From: Stachybotrys elegans
Lineage: Eukaryota; Ascomycota; Sordariomycetes; Hypocreales; Stachybotryaceae
Assembly: GCA_020746835.1 (NCBI GenBank)
Contig: JAGPNK010000008.1
Location: 1,922,001-1,986,000, forward strand
Direction of reading: 5' to 3'
Length of the DNA stretch: 64,000 nucleotides
The notes beneath the pieces were generated by a model. The model saw only the letters and a program-made list of their open reading frames with translations, did not search any database and was not told the DNA's origin. Shown one piece after another: positions 1-11,648 of the stretch. Every line of letters starts with the position of its first letter. Position 1 is the first letter of the stretch. Position numbers and translations under genes: made by a program.

Positions 1-1945
1 CTCGGGGTTCAGTAGGTCACGATTCAGCACAGGTTGGCATTCCATCGAGAGTACATGTCTTCGGAAATCGTCTTCATTGCTGAAATCCAGAAAGCAAGTC
101 GCGCAGTACATAGTGCAATGGCGGTGACAACGTAAAATATGCTGTTTCACATCGCTAAATCGTTTGAAGTCGAATCTCCCTAGGCAATGAACATGCCTTC
201 TAGGATCAAGTTTGTAGAAAGGGCAGGCAAATGATCGAACGCCTGAGCTCTTGAGGCTCCCGGGGTGATGAGATTGCGCTGGCTGGATTTCCAATATGTC
301 AGTGGGCGTAGTGAATTGCGACAATATAGATTCTTGAAATCTTGTTGAAAGTGCGGTGTCTATGGTTGAGACGTCATCGATGCTGTTCTGGATTTGGTCC
401 ATATGTTGGGCTAGGATTCTATTCTTGGTTTTCTCTGCGATGTCTGGTGATGATGGCGGGAATCGAACCTTCACTCCTTGAATCCTCGTTCTTATATCGT
501 CGAGTATGTCTACCAGTGGTATGACATAGGCGCCCGAGAAAGAATCAACTGCAACCATATGGCCAAGGACTTCAAAAGAGTATGGATCGACAACCCATGA
601 CCCCGAATCACCTGGCCGAAGATCTGCATGAGGTTAGTGACTGTTTTCGAGCAAAGACCGACGTCGAGTATATACCATTGCTCTCAGAGGCTTCTATGGT
701 GTATGCTCGTACGAATGTTCTGCCAGGGAGGAGAAGCACCCGACTTAAACACGGTACTAAGGTGGCCAGTCTTGGGCCCGAAGAGCCGGTCAGAACTTCG
801 ACAATGCGGTTGTCTGCGTATTCTTTCAATGAACTGGGCATCTTCAACTCGAATAGATGATCTCCCTCCCCCTTGAGTATATTTGGTTTCAGCGGAATCA
901 TTTCCAGCGGAAATCGGAACAAGGCCCAGTCGTGGAAGGGACCATCTGAGCCTCTCTCCAAGGAGGAATAGTCGATAGGTAGTCTTGTTGTCTGGGCTGG
1001 CTTGCACTCTATACTGCGTCCAAGTGATTCGCTTTCCTCCTTGCTTTCGAGGTTCCAGTCAATTTCAATGAGAGATTCTTCCTGGTACTCGCTGTTGCAA
1101 GATGACTCTGAAGAAGAGTCGGACAACTCTAGATCCTCTTCCTCTAAAGAGCAGCCAGGAGAGATCTCTGGGCACATGTCCGCACCATGGGCTGCGGTCA
1201 AGCCGTAAACTTGAGTGACGCCGTTAGGAAGCTCAAGTTGCAGCAGACCCCCCATTGTTGCTAGATTAGGGGAATGTTCCGTGGCAAGGTAGATGGGTAG
1301 GCCGCAATAAGTATACTCGAATCTTTCCAGATTCTCAAGGCCAAGGGGGATATCAACATCAAGGCTGGCGGACTTTCTCAATCCATCGCGATTGATGTGG
1401 ACGTCAAACGAGGGGAGCGTGTCGTCCTCTGGCTTGTACAGCTCCAGTGCTCGAGGTTTTCGAAGGAAGCGTTTGATCTTATCATAGACTCCTTTTGAAA
1501 GGTTGGCGCAGAAGATGACCAGACATGTCTTGGCATCGAGGTATGAAGTTCCAAGAACAACAGGGCGAATAGCCATTGATGAGGGTTGCTTGTAATGTTT
1601 GGCCATGTACTCTTGGAGAAGAGAGCTGAGTCGTTCAATAACATCACCCGCTCTTCTCATGACTTTTGCGTCAATGGGCTTCGAGAATACCTGCAGTTGG
1701 ATAGGTCCTGCGCCGCCACCCGACGGCGACGGGTCTGCTTTCTGTTTCTTCTTCGGAGGAGCTGCTGTTGTGTCAGGTGAGGAAAGGCGGTGCTTTAATG
1801 GGGCGTTGGTATTGGCGTCGACATCACAGGGCTGAGGCTGGCTGGTATTCGTTGAGCTGCCGTAGCCCGAGTCGTCACTGCCCTGTGGTGTCATATCGAG
1901 GCTCTCCAGCTGGTTCATATGGGGAGGCCCTTGCACGATCTCCAT
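1..1945 (-). CDS. Trypsin-like serine protease domain protein with Cys/His-rich tail (3' end outside window)
   Basis: Two exons are visible: 676-1945 (ATG at 1945) and 1-623. They are joined by a 52-bp intron (624-675; GTATAT donor, CTAAC branch point, CAG acceptor). About 630 residues are seen and the frame is still open at base 1. The N-terminus is low-complexity with a basic NLS-like stretch PPKKKQK (about 64-70). The middle looks like a chymotrypsin-fold protease: candidate triad His253 (GLTAAHG), Asp339 (HDWALF) and Ser430 (PGDSGSW). The GDSG motif appears only after splicing, which supports the intron. The second exon ends in a Cys/His-rich stretch (HCLGRFDF, HILRCHRHC, CATC) resembling degenerate C2H2 fingers. 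A long acidic insert separates His and Asp. There is no signal peptide, so it is probably cytosolic or nuclear. The substrate is unknown. Proteases of this type occur as effector-like modules in fungal NLR-type proteins, but no NTPase is visible here. It is divergent from the gene starting at 2494. Confidence 0.75.
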
Positions 1946-2493
1946 TATATCGTCCTCAACAAGAGACTTCTGTAAGGAGCATCATCAGTCAGAAGATTTG
2001 TGTAGGAATGAGAGGAGAATCGCGGAATGAGGGGAAGGAGGAAGAAAGGCTGCAGTTTGATGCACAGCCACCAAGCGCAGACCAATGACTAGACATATCA
2101 ACACACCTTAGCAAGCGCCAGCCTCACAGTCTCAACCCTCTCCTCCATCGGGCATAGTCTCCAGGCAGCTGAACACGCCAAGGCCAATATGTGTGAGTAC
2201 GCGGCCAAGCAGGGCATGCATATCACTGTAACACCAGAGAGCCTCCTGCATAAGCAAGGGAGAATCCCTGCCTCATGCAGAAAACACAGCCCGACGCGCC
2301 TGAATGGATACGATAGTCAGCCAATGTTTATGCCTACCAGCATGCAGTCCTGAGGTGCGACCAGTAGTAGCTCGAATCAGCCAGGCGCCTATCTAACAGC
2401 AGAATCCCCAGGCCCCGGGTCGGATGGTCAGAAATTCTTTACGTCGTGATTTCTACTACCGTGAAGATTCGGCTTTTACATAAACATTCAAGC
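1946..2493. promoter_or_regulatory. Divergent intergenic region
   Basis: About 550 bp lie between the divergent starts of the protease-like gene and the membrane-anchored protein gene. It should hold both promoters. I see no clear TATA box, repeat or RNA gene. If the downstream gene starts at the upstream in-frame ATG (2446) the region shrinks by 48 bp. Confidence 0.5.
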
Positions 2494-3710
2494 ATGGTCA
2501 GCATACCTCAACCCTATCCTCTTCGTAATGTCACGGATGACAACCTGATGGGCCTTGCCAAAGCTCTTTGGGGCTGGGAGTTTTGTGAATCCTGCCAAAG
2601 GGCCCCAGGTAAAGGATGCTCCCTACAAACATGCCAGGGAATCCGTTGGAAAAAATTGGAGTCCTTCTTCGACTACTACAAGCAAAGTGCGGCCTCTTAT
2701 ATTCCTGACTTCATCGCGGGGATCCCTCCTGCTATCAAATGCCATGATGACTTATTCGCCATCATCCAGCTCCTGAAAGCCAATCCTGGCACGATAAAAT
2801 CGGAGCTCATTGATGCCCATTTCGCAACAGATGGAGGAAGAGTAGCCACCCCCGGCGACCAAAGACGGGCGTTTGACCTAGCATTGCAGATAATGACCAT
2901 GATCAAGTGCCAACCAAGCATATCGGCAGACCAATTGGAAAAAGGACTGCAGCCAATTTCCTGGGAGGACAACATGTCCTTGACGCAGTTCCTTTCTGGC
3001 ATATTCCCAACAGTCGACTCTTCAAGTTCAGAACGCGACGTCGACTTGGACAAGACACTGCACGCAATCAACAATCTGGTTACGGCTAGAAAGCTTATCA
3101 AAGTTGCACGGCTTACCTTCGTGCCTACCGATGACCTGAGAGACCATCTTCGACTAGACCCGCACGATGGCACCATCAGGCTATATCACCACACGGCATT
3201 TCTCAAGGAGAGCCTGATTGCAAGCCAGAGAGTAGCTGGGTACGTTTACGGCGACGGTGTTTACTTGTTCGACTAGAATAACATTGACTGACATATCCCT
3301 GGGGAAGCCACATTCCCCGACAGCTCGCTATTGAAGTTCTTGACTCGATCCAAAGGACCCTGTTCCTGACGACAGCCGATGGGTCTCTTCATCTCCACGC
3401 ACTCGTTGCAAAGCACAGAATGGACCCCGACTCCTTGACCTTTGAGCCGTCCACCTACCAACTCGAAGGCGAGGGGGGCTGCGGGTACAAATATCTTCAA
3501 CCGCGACTGGCGATACTGTATGAGGAGATAGCTAACCCGACACCACGAGGTCTTTTCGAGAGGTGGATAGAGAAGAAGAGCGGTGCGCGATATGTGATGA
3601 TGGCGACACTGGGAGGGCTGGGGATTGCCATACTCTTGGGCGTGTTATCGCTGGCTGTTTCCATTTTTCAGGCATGGGTTGGGTGGCAGCAGTGGCAGCA
3701 TCCAGTTTAA
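2494..3710 (+). CDS. Hypothetical protein with C-terminal transmembrane anchor
   Basis: Proposed exons are 2494-3239 and 3308-3710 (382 aa). The intron has a GTACGT donor, a CTGAC branch and an AAG acceptor, and restores one frame (junction ...RVAG/HIPRQ...). An alternative donor at 3232 with the acceptor at 3323 also keeps frame, so this junction is not certain. An in-frame ATG at 2446 would add 16 residues. A Cys cluster (CESCQ, CSLQTC) lies near the N-terminus. The C-terminus has one strong hydrophobic helix (MMATLGGLGIAILLGVLSLA) followed by an aromatic-rich tail ending WQQWQHPV. This C-terminal pattern is common in lineage-expanded fungal proteins of unknown function. No catalytic motif is recognised. 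Its divergent position next to a protease-like gene may mean co-regulation; that is only positional evidence. Confidence 0.7.
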
Positions 3711-3979
3711 CCATTAAAGTCGTAATGCGACATGCGGGTGTGTAGGATTTGAGATGGACACAATTACTCGGCTCAGTGCTGGTTGGTCCAGAGGAATGTC
3801 TTGGATACCTTCAAGAGTGGTTGATTCAATCAAGAGGATAAACCGTGTGTACAAAGCGAGGTCAAAATGGACATGTGATGTAAAAATAGGCCGTTCTATT
3901 CGTTTATTATACAATTATTCACAAAGTGCTCAATTCCGTGCATCCACTCCAAACACGCTCAAACCAACAAAAGCTGACA

Positions 3980-5628
3980 CTATCGCGTTTCAGGAGACAC
4001 CTCCTCGGGAGCCGGTTCCTTCTTCTCTCCAATCACCGCGGGCAGATCGGGCTTGCAGAACTTCTGGAAAGGAATAAACGGCTCAGCCTCCAAGTCGGTA
4101 AAGACGCCGCCGTACTCGTCCTGCATCTCGGTCTCCATCGGGTAGTTCTTGGGCGCGATCCACAGGCGGCCATCGACGATGCCGGGGTGGACGGGCTCGC
4201 TGCGGTCGTACTTCTTCCTGTTGTGGCGCAGGAGCGTCTTGATGATGGGGAAGTGCCAGGATTCGCGGTGGCGGTCGACGAAGCCTTCCTTTCTGCATGT
4301 GTGGTGGTAAAAGGCATACATGTGCTGGGTCGCGACGTTGGTCGAGAGGGGGAGCTCACGGATCCATTTGTTGGCCGAGGAGGAGGGTCGCTCGTCCTTT
4401 GGAAGCGCGTTCCACAGGTTGGTGAAGGCACGGTGAACCGCCGCGGGCATCTGGACCTTGTAGGGGCGGAACCTATCACCCTCTTCCATCGTATCGCGCG
4501 TGACATCGGCCGTGTAATCGATGCCCGAGTATCGGAGCTTGTGCATAAAGGCGTCGTTGTGGCATCGGGTCTGCGTGAAGGCGTACTCCTTGTCGGTGAA
4601 GATGTGAAGCTCCGCCTCCTCATCATCGTGCAGGGCCGGAGGAAGCTTCTTGCCTCCAGGGACCTCGAAAGGATACTTGCCGCCAGACATCTTGACGATA
4701 CGGTCGTACTCTTGGCGGGCGTAGAGCCTTCCGATGTAGTACTGATCCGAGTTTTTGTATTTCTCCTCCTTGTCCCACGCGTAGTCAATCAACTTGAGGG
4801 CGGCATCAATCATCTTGCGCATGTCGCCCAGCGGGCCCATGGCGGTGCCCGAGTTGAGGAAGCGAGAATCACTGTAGGGGAGGGGCCCGGTGGCGTCCGA
4901 CTTTGGCCCCCAGGCGTAGCGGCTCAGGTCAGAGAAGGGGATCAGCCAGCACTGGGCTTCGTCGCCCTTGGGAGGGAAGCAGCCCTTGTCGGTGCCCCAG
5001 ACCAGTGTCTGGCGGACGCCCTGTTTGCGTAGCTCCTCGACCGTGATGCCGCGCTGGTTGGCGAGTTTGGTATCCTCCTTGAGGGTCATCTCAAAGTATC
5101 GCTCGATCATGACCTCGGCGGGGAGTTGGGGGAGGACATCGTAGCCGTCGACTATGATGACGAGATCATCGTCATTCGAGGTCGCGTTGACACTGTAGAG
5201 ATAGCGCTTGATGGTTCGGAGCTTGGCGATGTGCGCGGCGTGCGCATCAAACTCGCCCTGGCCCTTGTAGCCTAGGATTCGGGGTGGCGGGTAGCCGTTG
5301 GCGAGGGCGGCGGCGATGCCAGAGCAGACGGTGTCCTTGGAGTTGGTGGCGGGAATTAGGTAGTGAAGATGGGCGACCCGTCTAGGTGCCGCGGCCTGCT
5401 CCTCTTTGTAGTTGTTGTAAATGTTTACCTCTTGTCGCGAAGGGGGAAATGACGGGGTATATGGAGCATCCTCGCGAAGCACCTGGGGAGTGTTAGCCGA
5501 CGATGGTTTGATGGAAGGGAGGGAGGGAGACGGACAAAGGCGTAAGCAGACGCAAGAAATAGAATGACAGCAGAGATGCCTAAAGCAAAGTGAATTTGCC
5601 GGCGGTTCAGAGTGGCCAAGACCGACAT
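3980..5628 (-). CDS. Type II membrane glycosyltransferase-like protein
   Basis: Exons are 5536-5628 and 3980-5482 (531 aa), with a 53-bp intron (GTCCGT donor, CTAAC branch, CAG acceptor). Exon 1 encodes a short basic cytosolic end and one signal-anchor helix (about residues 13-30), typical of Golgi/ER type II enzymes. The lumenal part has a D-rich motif, DDDLVIIVDGYDV, fitting the metal/nucleotide-sugar site of GT-A enzymes, and conserved-looking FLNSGTAMG and DQYYIGRLY stretches often seen around the acceptor-side loop. It probably transfers a sugar to a glycan or protein in the secretory pathway; donor and acceptor cannot be told. It resembles fungal proteins related to PLOD/procollagen-type glycosyltransferases. 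A 368-aa reading frame on the opposite strand is a codon-bias shadow. Confidence 0.7.
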
Positions 5629-7370
5629 GGCGATGCTGGGCGGGAAACGAGCGACGAAAAAACCAGCGAACGTGACAAAAGGGAGAGGGGACACGAGCAA
5701 CTTGCGAGCAGCAGGTAAGAAAAGGGAAGAGAGCGGAGGTGCCTGGATTGTCGGGAGACCAGCTGCTACCTATGGAGAAGAGGAGTGCATGGGGAGGAAG
5801 GAGACCCCAGCAGGACTAATATGGGACATCAGCTCTGCATGGGAGGGTACCGTACCAAGGGGTGGCAAAGCCATGGCGCAACATGTGGTGTGTAAGCCTC
5901 TCCTTTAACAGTTCAGCACCTGCATCCGGCCAACCAAGCACAGCACACAGGACACTGTATGTGGTAAGGACATGTAAGGTTGATGCCGTTCAGCTGTCAT
6001 AGACATCATCGGCAGACTACGTAGCTAGTAGAAACCTACTTTCTGAGCACGTACAACTAGTACTCGGTACTCCGTCCGCCAGGCGGTAACTACATGTATG
6101 TGGCGGGCTAGTCAAGGAGAACCAAGTGGAGATTATCGGGGCTGACATGGATAGGATTGGGTGGGCGAGTCTCAGACAGTGCTGCTCACTCAGCCTTACT
6201 CTACAGGCCTTACTCTACAGAGTATGAAGATACGAAGAGCGGTAGCCGAGTGGCAGCAGCCATATATTGAGCCCCTGGAAAGCCCCTGGAAAGCCCCTGA
6301 GTCCAGATCCAGCCAGCCCATCTCGTCCATTGCGCGTAACGTCCAATGATGGCCAAACGTACATAGTTGGACAACCTTGTCCGTGTGTCAAGCCTTGGTA
6401 CCGCCATCGACTAGCAGGGGGTGGATATGGAGAAAAGGGTTAAAAAGGGGGTGGTTTGACGGCTTCTGAGCCGCATGGAGCGTCTGCCAGTCCAGGCGCC
6501 GCCAAGTGGGAAAGAAATCGCACCAAGAAATGACGACCTGCATCTGCTGCAAACAGGTTCCTACGATGCAATTGTGCGCGTAGCTGACGTGGTATATGCG
6601 TAGTATTGGCCGGTTGCGGCGAGACACTGGGTACTTTTCTGTACTTTTCCGCCAAGATCCCTCCCCCCTTGGCAATGTGGGCAGTAAGCATCTTGTGTTT
6701 CATAATGCTTCTTCCTGGTACCGATTGCCGTCAATGAATCTTCCAGAGCAAGACAACCAGACCTTCTGCCGCATCTCCCTTGTTCCCCAGATTCTGTCTC
6801 GCCTTAAGGTTAACAACTAAAGACTGCGCCATACGATCCGTTCCGGCCATTAAAAAATAAAGACGAGGGGAAAAAAAGAAGACTTTTCCCGCCGGGCCGG
6901 TTTCAGCTCGCCTCCACTTAACCTCTTCTTTGCCGGGAAGACGCCAAGCACAGCCACGGTTGGGACGGCATAAACGAGCTGACGACGAACTGACACAGTC
7001 TGAGGCCAAGCGCGCAGATCATATGTAAGGGAAGTTTCCGTCCTGCTCTGATCCCAGAAACGCCACAAAGCCACAAGCTGAGGCGGGCTAAAGTTAATGA
7101 TACGGCTTGGCAGGAAAAAGAAAAACAGGAAAGGCGAAAAAAGGGAGGGAGAAAAAAGGGGCTAAGAAAGAGGGGGCCTCGGCGTTTAGGGTCTTGTCCG
7201 ATGATTGTATCCATAAAATCCCCATAAATGTCAGGGCGGGCACTTCAGACACGCTCGGTGTTCTTGGACTTTCCCGCACCTCCTGGTGGCTGAGGTACCC
7301 GCAGACCCAAGAAGCCAAGAAGAAGAGGGCAGAGGAACAAGAGAGAGAGAGAGAGAGAGACAAGAGAGAG
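5629..7370. promoter_or_regulatory. Long divergent intergenic region
   Basis: This 1.7-kb stretch lies between the glycosyltransferase-like gene and the Zn2Cys6 regulator. Short direct repeats are visible (CCTTACTCTACAG twice near 6192-6220; GGAAAGCCCCT units near 6270-6300). A (GA)10 microsatellite occupies 7341-7360, directly upstream of the regulator ATG at 7371 and probably inside its 5' UTR. I found no convincing gene, tRNA or transposon. Confidence 0.45.
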
Positions 7371-9738
7371 ATGCCGGCATCAGGCGCCGTGGCCGTGAGG
7401 GTGCCCGCCGCCAGCCCCGAGCCGGAGCAGCCGGAGCAACCGGAGCAGTCCGAGCAGCCTGTGCAGCCCGAGCCTCAAGCTGGCTCTTCCTATCACGCTG
7501 GCTCCTGGCCAGTATGTAGACCACCCGCGTGAGATGACACTTCCCTTTCATATGTCTGCTGTCGCGTGAGCCATGCAAACGAACCCGCGTGTCGCTAACG
7601 GGCGAGATGGGCGGCCGGACAAAGATGCGATCGCTGCCGCAGCAAGAAGATCAAGTGCAACGGTGACCAGCCCTGTGAAAAGTGTAAAAAGACCAACAAT
7701 GCCGCCTCGTGCACCTATCCCAAGCGCAACAAGACCATCAAGGTTCCACAGAGGTGACACATATACACACATATACATCATGGCGATGGCATGGCTGACT
7801 GCGCCAGGTATATCGACGGCCTGCTCAGAGAGATTGAGCGTCTCAAGAGGGGAGATTCCAGCGAGCCCGAGGACGAGAACCGCCCGCCCAAGAAGAAGCG
7901 CGAGCCCAAGTCTCGCCGCCCTCCCCCCCTCGACTGGCATGCCGACATCAACGCCACCGGGAACCGTGCCCCGTGGTTCATCGACCACCGCAACGTCTTC
8001 CACGCCCCGATCCTCGTCAGCGAGGCCGCCGACGCCGCCTTCGCCACCCGCTTCCGCCAGGCCATCTCCAACCCCCAGGGTCCGGAGCCCGCCCATCTGC
8101 TGCGCGTCAGCTACCCTTCCGACGAGCAGCTCATGTCCCTCTCGGAGAAGGGCAAGAGCTGGCCCACGGCATACCGCGCCAACTTCCTCCTCGAGGCCGC
8201 CATCCAGTACGTCAGCCGCTGCTTCTACATTGGCCATCGCGATACCCTGCAGCAAGGCTTCGACCATGTCCAGTATGACCCGGAGGCCGCCGACCCCGTC
8301 CTGCGCTGCAAGTTCCTCGTCCTCTTTGCGCTCGGTGAACTCAGCTCGGCGCGCTCCTCCTCCAATCCGGAGCAGTATCCCGGCATGGCCTACTTCTCCC
8401 TGGCCTCTACCATCCTCGGCTTCCTCCAGGAAAGACCCCGGCTGGAACTGATAGAGACCCATCTACTGCTTGTACGTGCACTGTAACCTCGCCCGAAGCC
8501 CGTCATCTAACGCTTGTAGTCGCTCTACTGCATGGCCATCAACCGGCGTTATAGCTCCTACGTCTTCTGTGGAACGGGACTGCGATGCGCCATCGTCATG
8601 GGGTTACACATGAGCACCCCAGAGTCGAAGCTGCCAAATCTGGGAGCACGGGAGCACAGGCAGCGGCTCTTCTGGACTGCCTACATGTTTGATCGGCTAT
8701 GGGGCGCTCACCTGCGGCATCCCGCCGGCATCCAAGACGACGAGATTGGCGTCGAGCTCCCCTCTCGGCACATCTCGATGCAACAGCCCATGGTGCGCAC
8801 CTCGGCTTTTGATCATGTCGAGTTTGAGTACTACCAGGCCAGCATCAAACTGACGGGTCTGCTCACCAACGTCACGCGTCTGGTGTATGGCCTGGGCGAG
8901 CAGCACCAGGACAAGCCGCTGTCGGAACGAGTGCAGCAGGCATTGAATGAGCTGCAGCTATGGGTGAGCCACTTGCCAGCCGCGCTGCAGATCGACGGAG
9001 TGCTTGAAGCCAGAACTGATCCCAGAATTGTTTCTCTACATCTTCTCTTCTACCAGGTACGTCTGCTGTCCATGCGTTGTTAAACATCTGCTGACATCCC
9101 AGTGTGTGATACTGGCCACTCGCCCCATTCTGCTTCACACCGTCAGGGTCAAGGTCACGTCTATGCAGACCAGCATGTACTCGATTGCAGCAGCAGTCCC
9201 TGCCAGTGCCTGGGCTCTGTCGGAAGCCTGCATACGTTGTGCCAGACACTCGAGCAAGCTTCTCCGGCAGGCGTGGATCAACGGGTCGTTTGCCATCTTT
9301 GACTGCTTCTTCACCAAATATCTCTTCTCGTCCCTCACCATCCTGGCCATGTCAAGTCTTCTTGACAGCAAGGACAGCCGTACTGACCGGGACTCCTTTC
9401 AAGAGGCCGCGCACCTCCTCGAGCAGCTCAAGGTCGCTGGAAATTTTGTTGCCCAGGAGAATGACCCTCATGTCCAGAGGATACACGAGGCTCTCGAGGA
9501 GTGTAACCGACTTGTGACGCGGCCAAGCAGGATGGATATCGGCCAAATCACCAACACGGATTTCATGCAGACTTTCGGCGCCAACGACCCTTTGGCCATG
9601 CATGGGGAGTGGCCGGAGCCGTCGCTGCAATCCCTCCTCACCCAGCCCGCGCTCGACATGCAATTCCTCGAGGGTGTTGGCGGCGGCGACTACACGGAAG
9701 ATCTGCACTGGACGGATGGACCGTATGCAACCTGGTGA
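7371..9738 (+). CDS. Zn2Cys6 fungal-specific transcription factor
   Basis: Five exons: 7371-7528, 7625-7753, 7808-8471, 8520-9056, 9103-9738 (707 aa). Exon 1 gives a Pro/Glu/Gln-rich N-terminus. Splicing at GTGAGA (7529) to an AAG acceptor makes the canonical start ACDRCRSKKIKC of a binuclear zinc cluster (six Cys: C-x2-C-x6-C-x5-C-x2-C-x8-C). After it come YIDGLLREIERLKRG, a short dimerisation coil, and the fungal_trans middle domain with the FWTAYMFDRLWG signature. The C-terminus is a likely activation region. It should bind CGG-containing DNA in the nucleus. Its closest neighbour is a convergent MFS carrier 140 bp downstream, so it may be that carrier's regulator; this is inferred from position. 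Upstream in-frame ATGs exist, but the residues there are low-complexity, so the ATG at 7371 was preferred. Confidence 0.88.
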
Positions 9739-9881
9739 GGACAGATACAAATTACGATTGTACGAAAAACAGGGACATGGACAACTGAGCCCTTACGGAA
9801 TGATGGATAAAGGATATGATACGGACGGACTTTGGCTATGGTGGGAAAAACGGTTCTATGTCTATTTTGTCTATTATACCT

Positions 9882-11348
9882 CTATGAACTCGTCTCATAT
9901 TTACTCCTCGCTCGAATCCTTGGGCCATATGCGAAGAACAGCCACGGGATAGGGGCCATCAAGACGGTACAGCCCGCCAGAATCGTCGTCGCCCAGCCCA
10001 CGCCGAGAGCCTGGAAGACTCTGAGGGAGAAGAGCGGAAAGGCGAAGCTGAGAAAGTACCGACTAAACATCATGGCGCTGGCAGCCGAGGCGCCGTACAG
10101 CGGCCCGTACGCATCCAGCATGAAGAGATTGGCGCCGGCGTAGATGAGCAGCGACGCCACCATTGTCATGCCCTGGAAGAAGATGGGCACCATCCAGTGA
10201 ATATGGAAGTGGGCCGTCCAACCGGCGATGATCAGGCTCGTGGGTAGCAAGATACTGCCAACCATGGCGGAGATGAGACGGTGCTCAGGACTCATCTGCT
10301 CCTCGCTGCCGCGGGCCGACTGCCATGTCTGCAACCGCCGCTGATAATAAAAGATGTCAATCAAGACAAAGGGGACGCATGCGACGAGAGTCCCGAGAGT
10401 GATGCCCAGGTAGGACAGCGACTCACTCGTCTGGTTGAAGCCGTAATAGTGCTGGAATATCCACGGGACAGAGACGACAAAGGCATACAGTAGGCCAATG
10501 ATGAAGCCGTTGTACAAGCTCACAAACGTGACAATGGGTTCTGTGCAGAGCATGTGAAACGGCCGGAGAATAAGGACGGTGAAGAAGTGCCGAATGGCCC
10601 TCCCGAGCGTCATCCGGTGCGACGACGTATCCGACAGGCCCATCTTGAGGGCTCGGCGGCGCAGCACCACCCTCTTGTACGTCTCAGGGGTGAAGAGAAC
10701 GGGCACGTACGCGGCGACGGTGACAATGATGGCAACCCACTGCGTCCACCGCCAGCCCTGGCTCCTGACCACGAAGCCCCCGACGAGCGGTCCGACGGTG
10801 GCGCCGAGCGACGGCATCGAGTAGTAGATGCCGAGGCTCAGCCCGCGGTACTGCCCGCGCGTGTAGTCGAGGATTGTGGCCGACGCATTGTTGATGTTGG
10901 GCGAGGCGAATATGCCCGCAAAGAAGCGGCAGGCGACGAGGCCGGCCATGGTCCTGGCGAAGCCGGCGCCCAGCATGAAGAGCACAAAGACGGGCGTCGT
11001 GGCCACAAAGACAATCTTGCGCCCGTACCGCTCCGACAGGGGCGCCCCGACAAGAGGGCCAAAGGCCAGCCCGAGGTTGTACAGCGACAGCGGCAGGACG
11101 GCGACGAGGGGGCTCTCGCGGAACTCGTCCATGACGAGCTCCTGGGCGGGCGCGTAGATGGCGCCGGCGAAGCAGCTGACGAAGGCGAGGGCGGCGATGA
11201 CGGAAATGCTAAAGATGCGCTGGAGGGCTGGGAAGTTCCTCGGGTCGTCTGGGTCGTCTGGGCCGTCCCAGTCGTAGGCTGCGTTGATGCGCCTTATGAT
11301 TTGTGGTGTTTCTCCTTGAGGAGGATTGGTCTGGACGGTCACTCCCAT
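9882..11348 (-). CDS. MFS multidrug/polyamine-type transporter (DHA1, 12 TM)
   Basis: A single exon of 488 aa. I chose the ATG at 11348 (MGVTVQTNPP) because upstream in-frame residues are not family-like. The cytosolic N-terminus carries the DHA1 hallmark WDGPDDPDDPRNFP before the first helix. Motif A-like GAPLSERYGRKIVF lies between TM2 and TM3, and the family GWRWTQW motif precedes TM6. Twelve hydrophobic segments can be counted, with a large central loop. Members of this family (Tpo1/Flr1-like) export drugs, polyamines or secondary metabolites across the plasma membrane by proton antiport. It lies between two Zn2Cys6 regulators, which suggests locally regulated export, but the substrate is unknown. 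A 266-aa opposite-strand frame is an artefact. Confidence 0.9.
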   Translation of the reverse strand: MGVTVQTNPPQGETPQIIRRINAAYDWDGPDDPDDPRNFPALQRIFSISVIAALAFVSCFAGAIYAPAQELVMDEFRESPLVAVLPLSLYNLGLAFGPLVGAPLSERYGRKIVFVATTPVFVLFMLGAGFARTMAGLVACRFFAGIFASPNINNASATILDYTRGQYRGLSLGIYYSMPSLGATVGPLVGGFVVRSQGWRWTQWVAIIVTVAAYVPVLFTPETYKRVVLRRRALKMGLSDTSSHRMTLGRAIRHFFTVLILRPFHMLCTEPIVTFVSLYNGFIIGLLYAFVVSVPWIFQHYYGFNQTSESLSYLGITLGTLVACVPFVLIDIFYYQRRLQTWQSARGSEEQMSPEHRLISAMVGSILLPTSLIIAGWTAHFHIHWMVPIFFQGMTMVASLLIYAGANLFMLDAYGPLYGASAASAMMFSRYFLSFAFPLFSLRVFQALGVGWATTILAGCTVLMAPIPWLFFAYGPRIRARSKYETSS

Positions 11349-11648
11349 GGTTGAGTCTTGAGCCAGGATGTTATCAAGTAGGAGTAGAATGAATATTGAA
11401 TCAATATCAACTCCCACCACGGCAACGACGGCAGCTTTATAACCGACCACACGTACATCAGAACGTCATGTACCGAGGTAAAGTCGCTGCTTACAACTTC
11501 CAGCGACATCGGCCACCAATCACCATCCCGACGTCCCTGTGGATTGGGGGTTCGGCATCAGGGGTTTTCACCGAGAGGTGGAGAGCGCAAGTCGCCCTTC
11601 TAGCTTGACGATCGCGCCGGCTCCCGCTTGTTCCTAGTGGGTAAGGTT

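Noticed and set aside
3926..5032. 368-aa plus-strand frame opposite the glycosyltransferase-like gene
   Set aside because: Antisense to an exon with strong protein features and without its own motifs or start context.
6238..6262. GGTAGCCGAGTGGC, similar to a Ser/Leu tRNA D-arm
   Set aside because: No cloverleaf can be built around it.
7107..7370. Upstream extension of the Zn2Cys6 gene from an ATG at 7107
   Set aside because: Residues are Lys/Glu/Arg repeats including the (GA)n tract; the ATG at 7371 gives a normal N-terminus.
10554..11354. 266-aa plus-strand frame opposite the MFS gene, and the 284-aa frame at 14592-15446 opposite the aldolase
   Set aside because: Both are low-complexity antisense shadows of well-supported genes.
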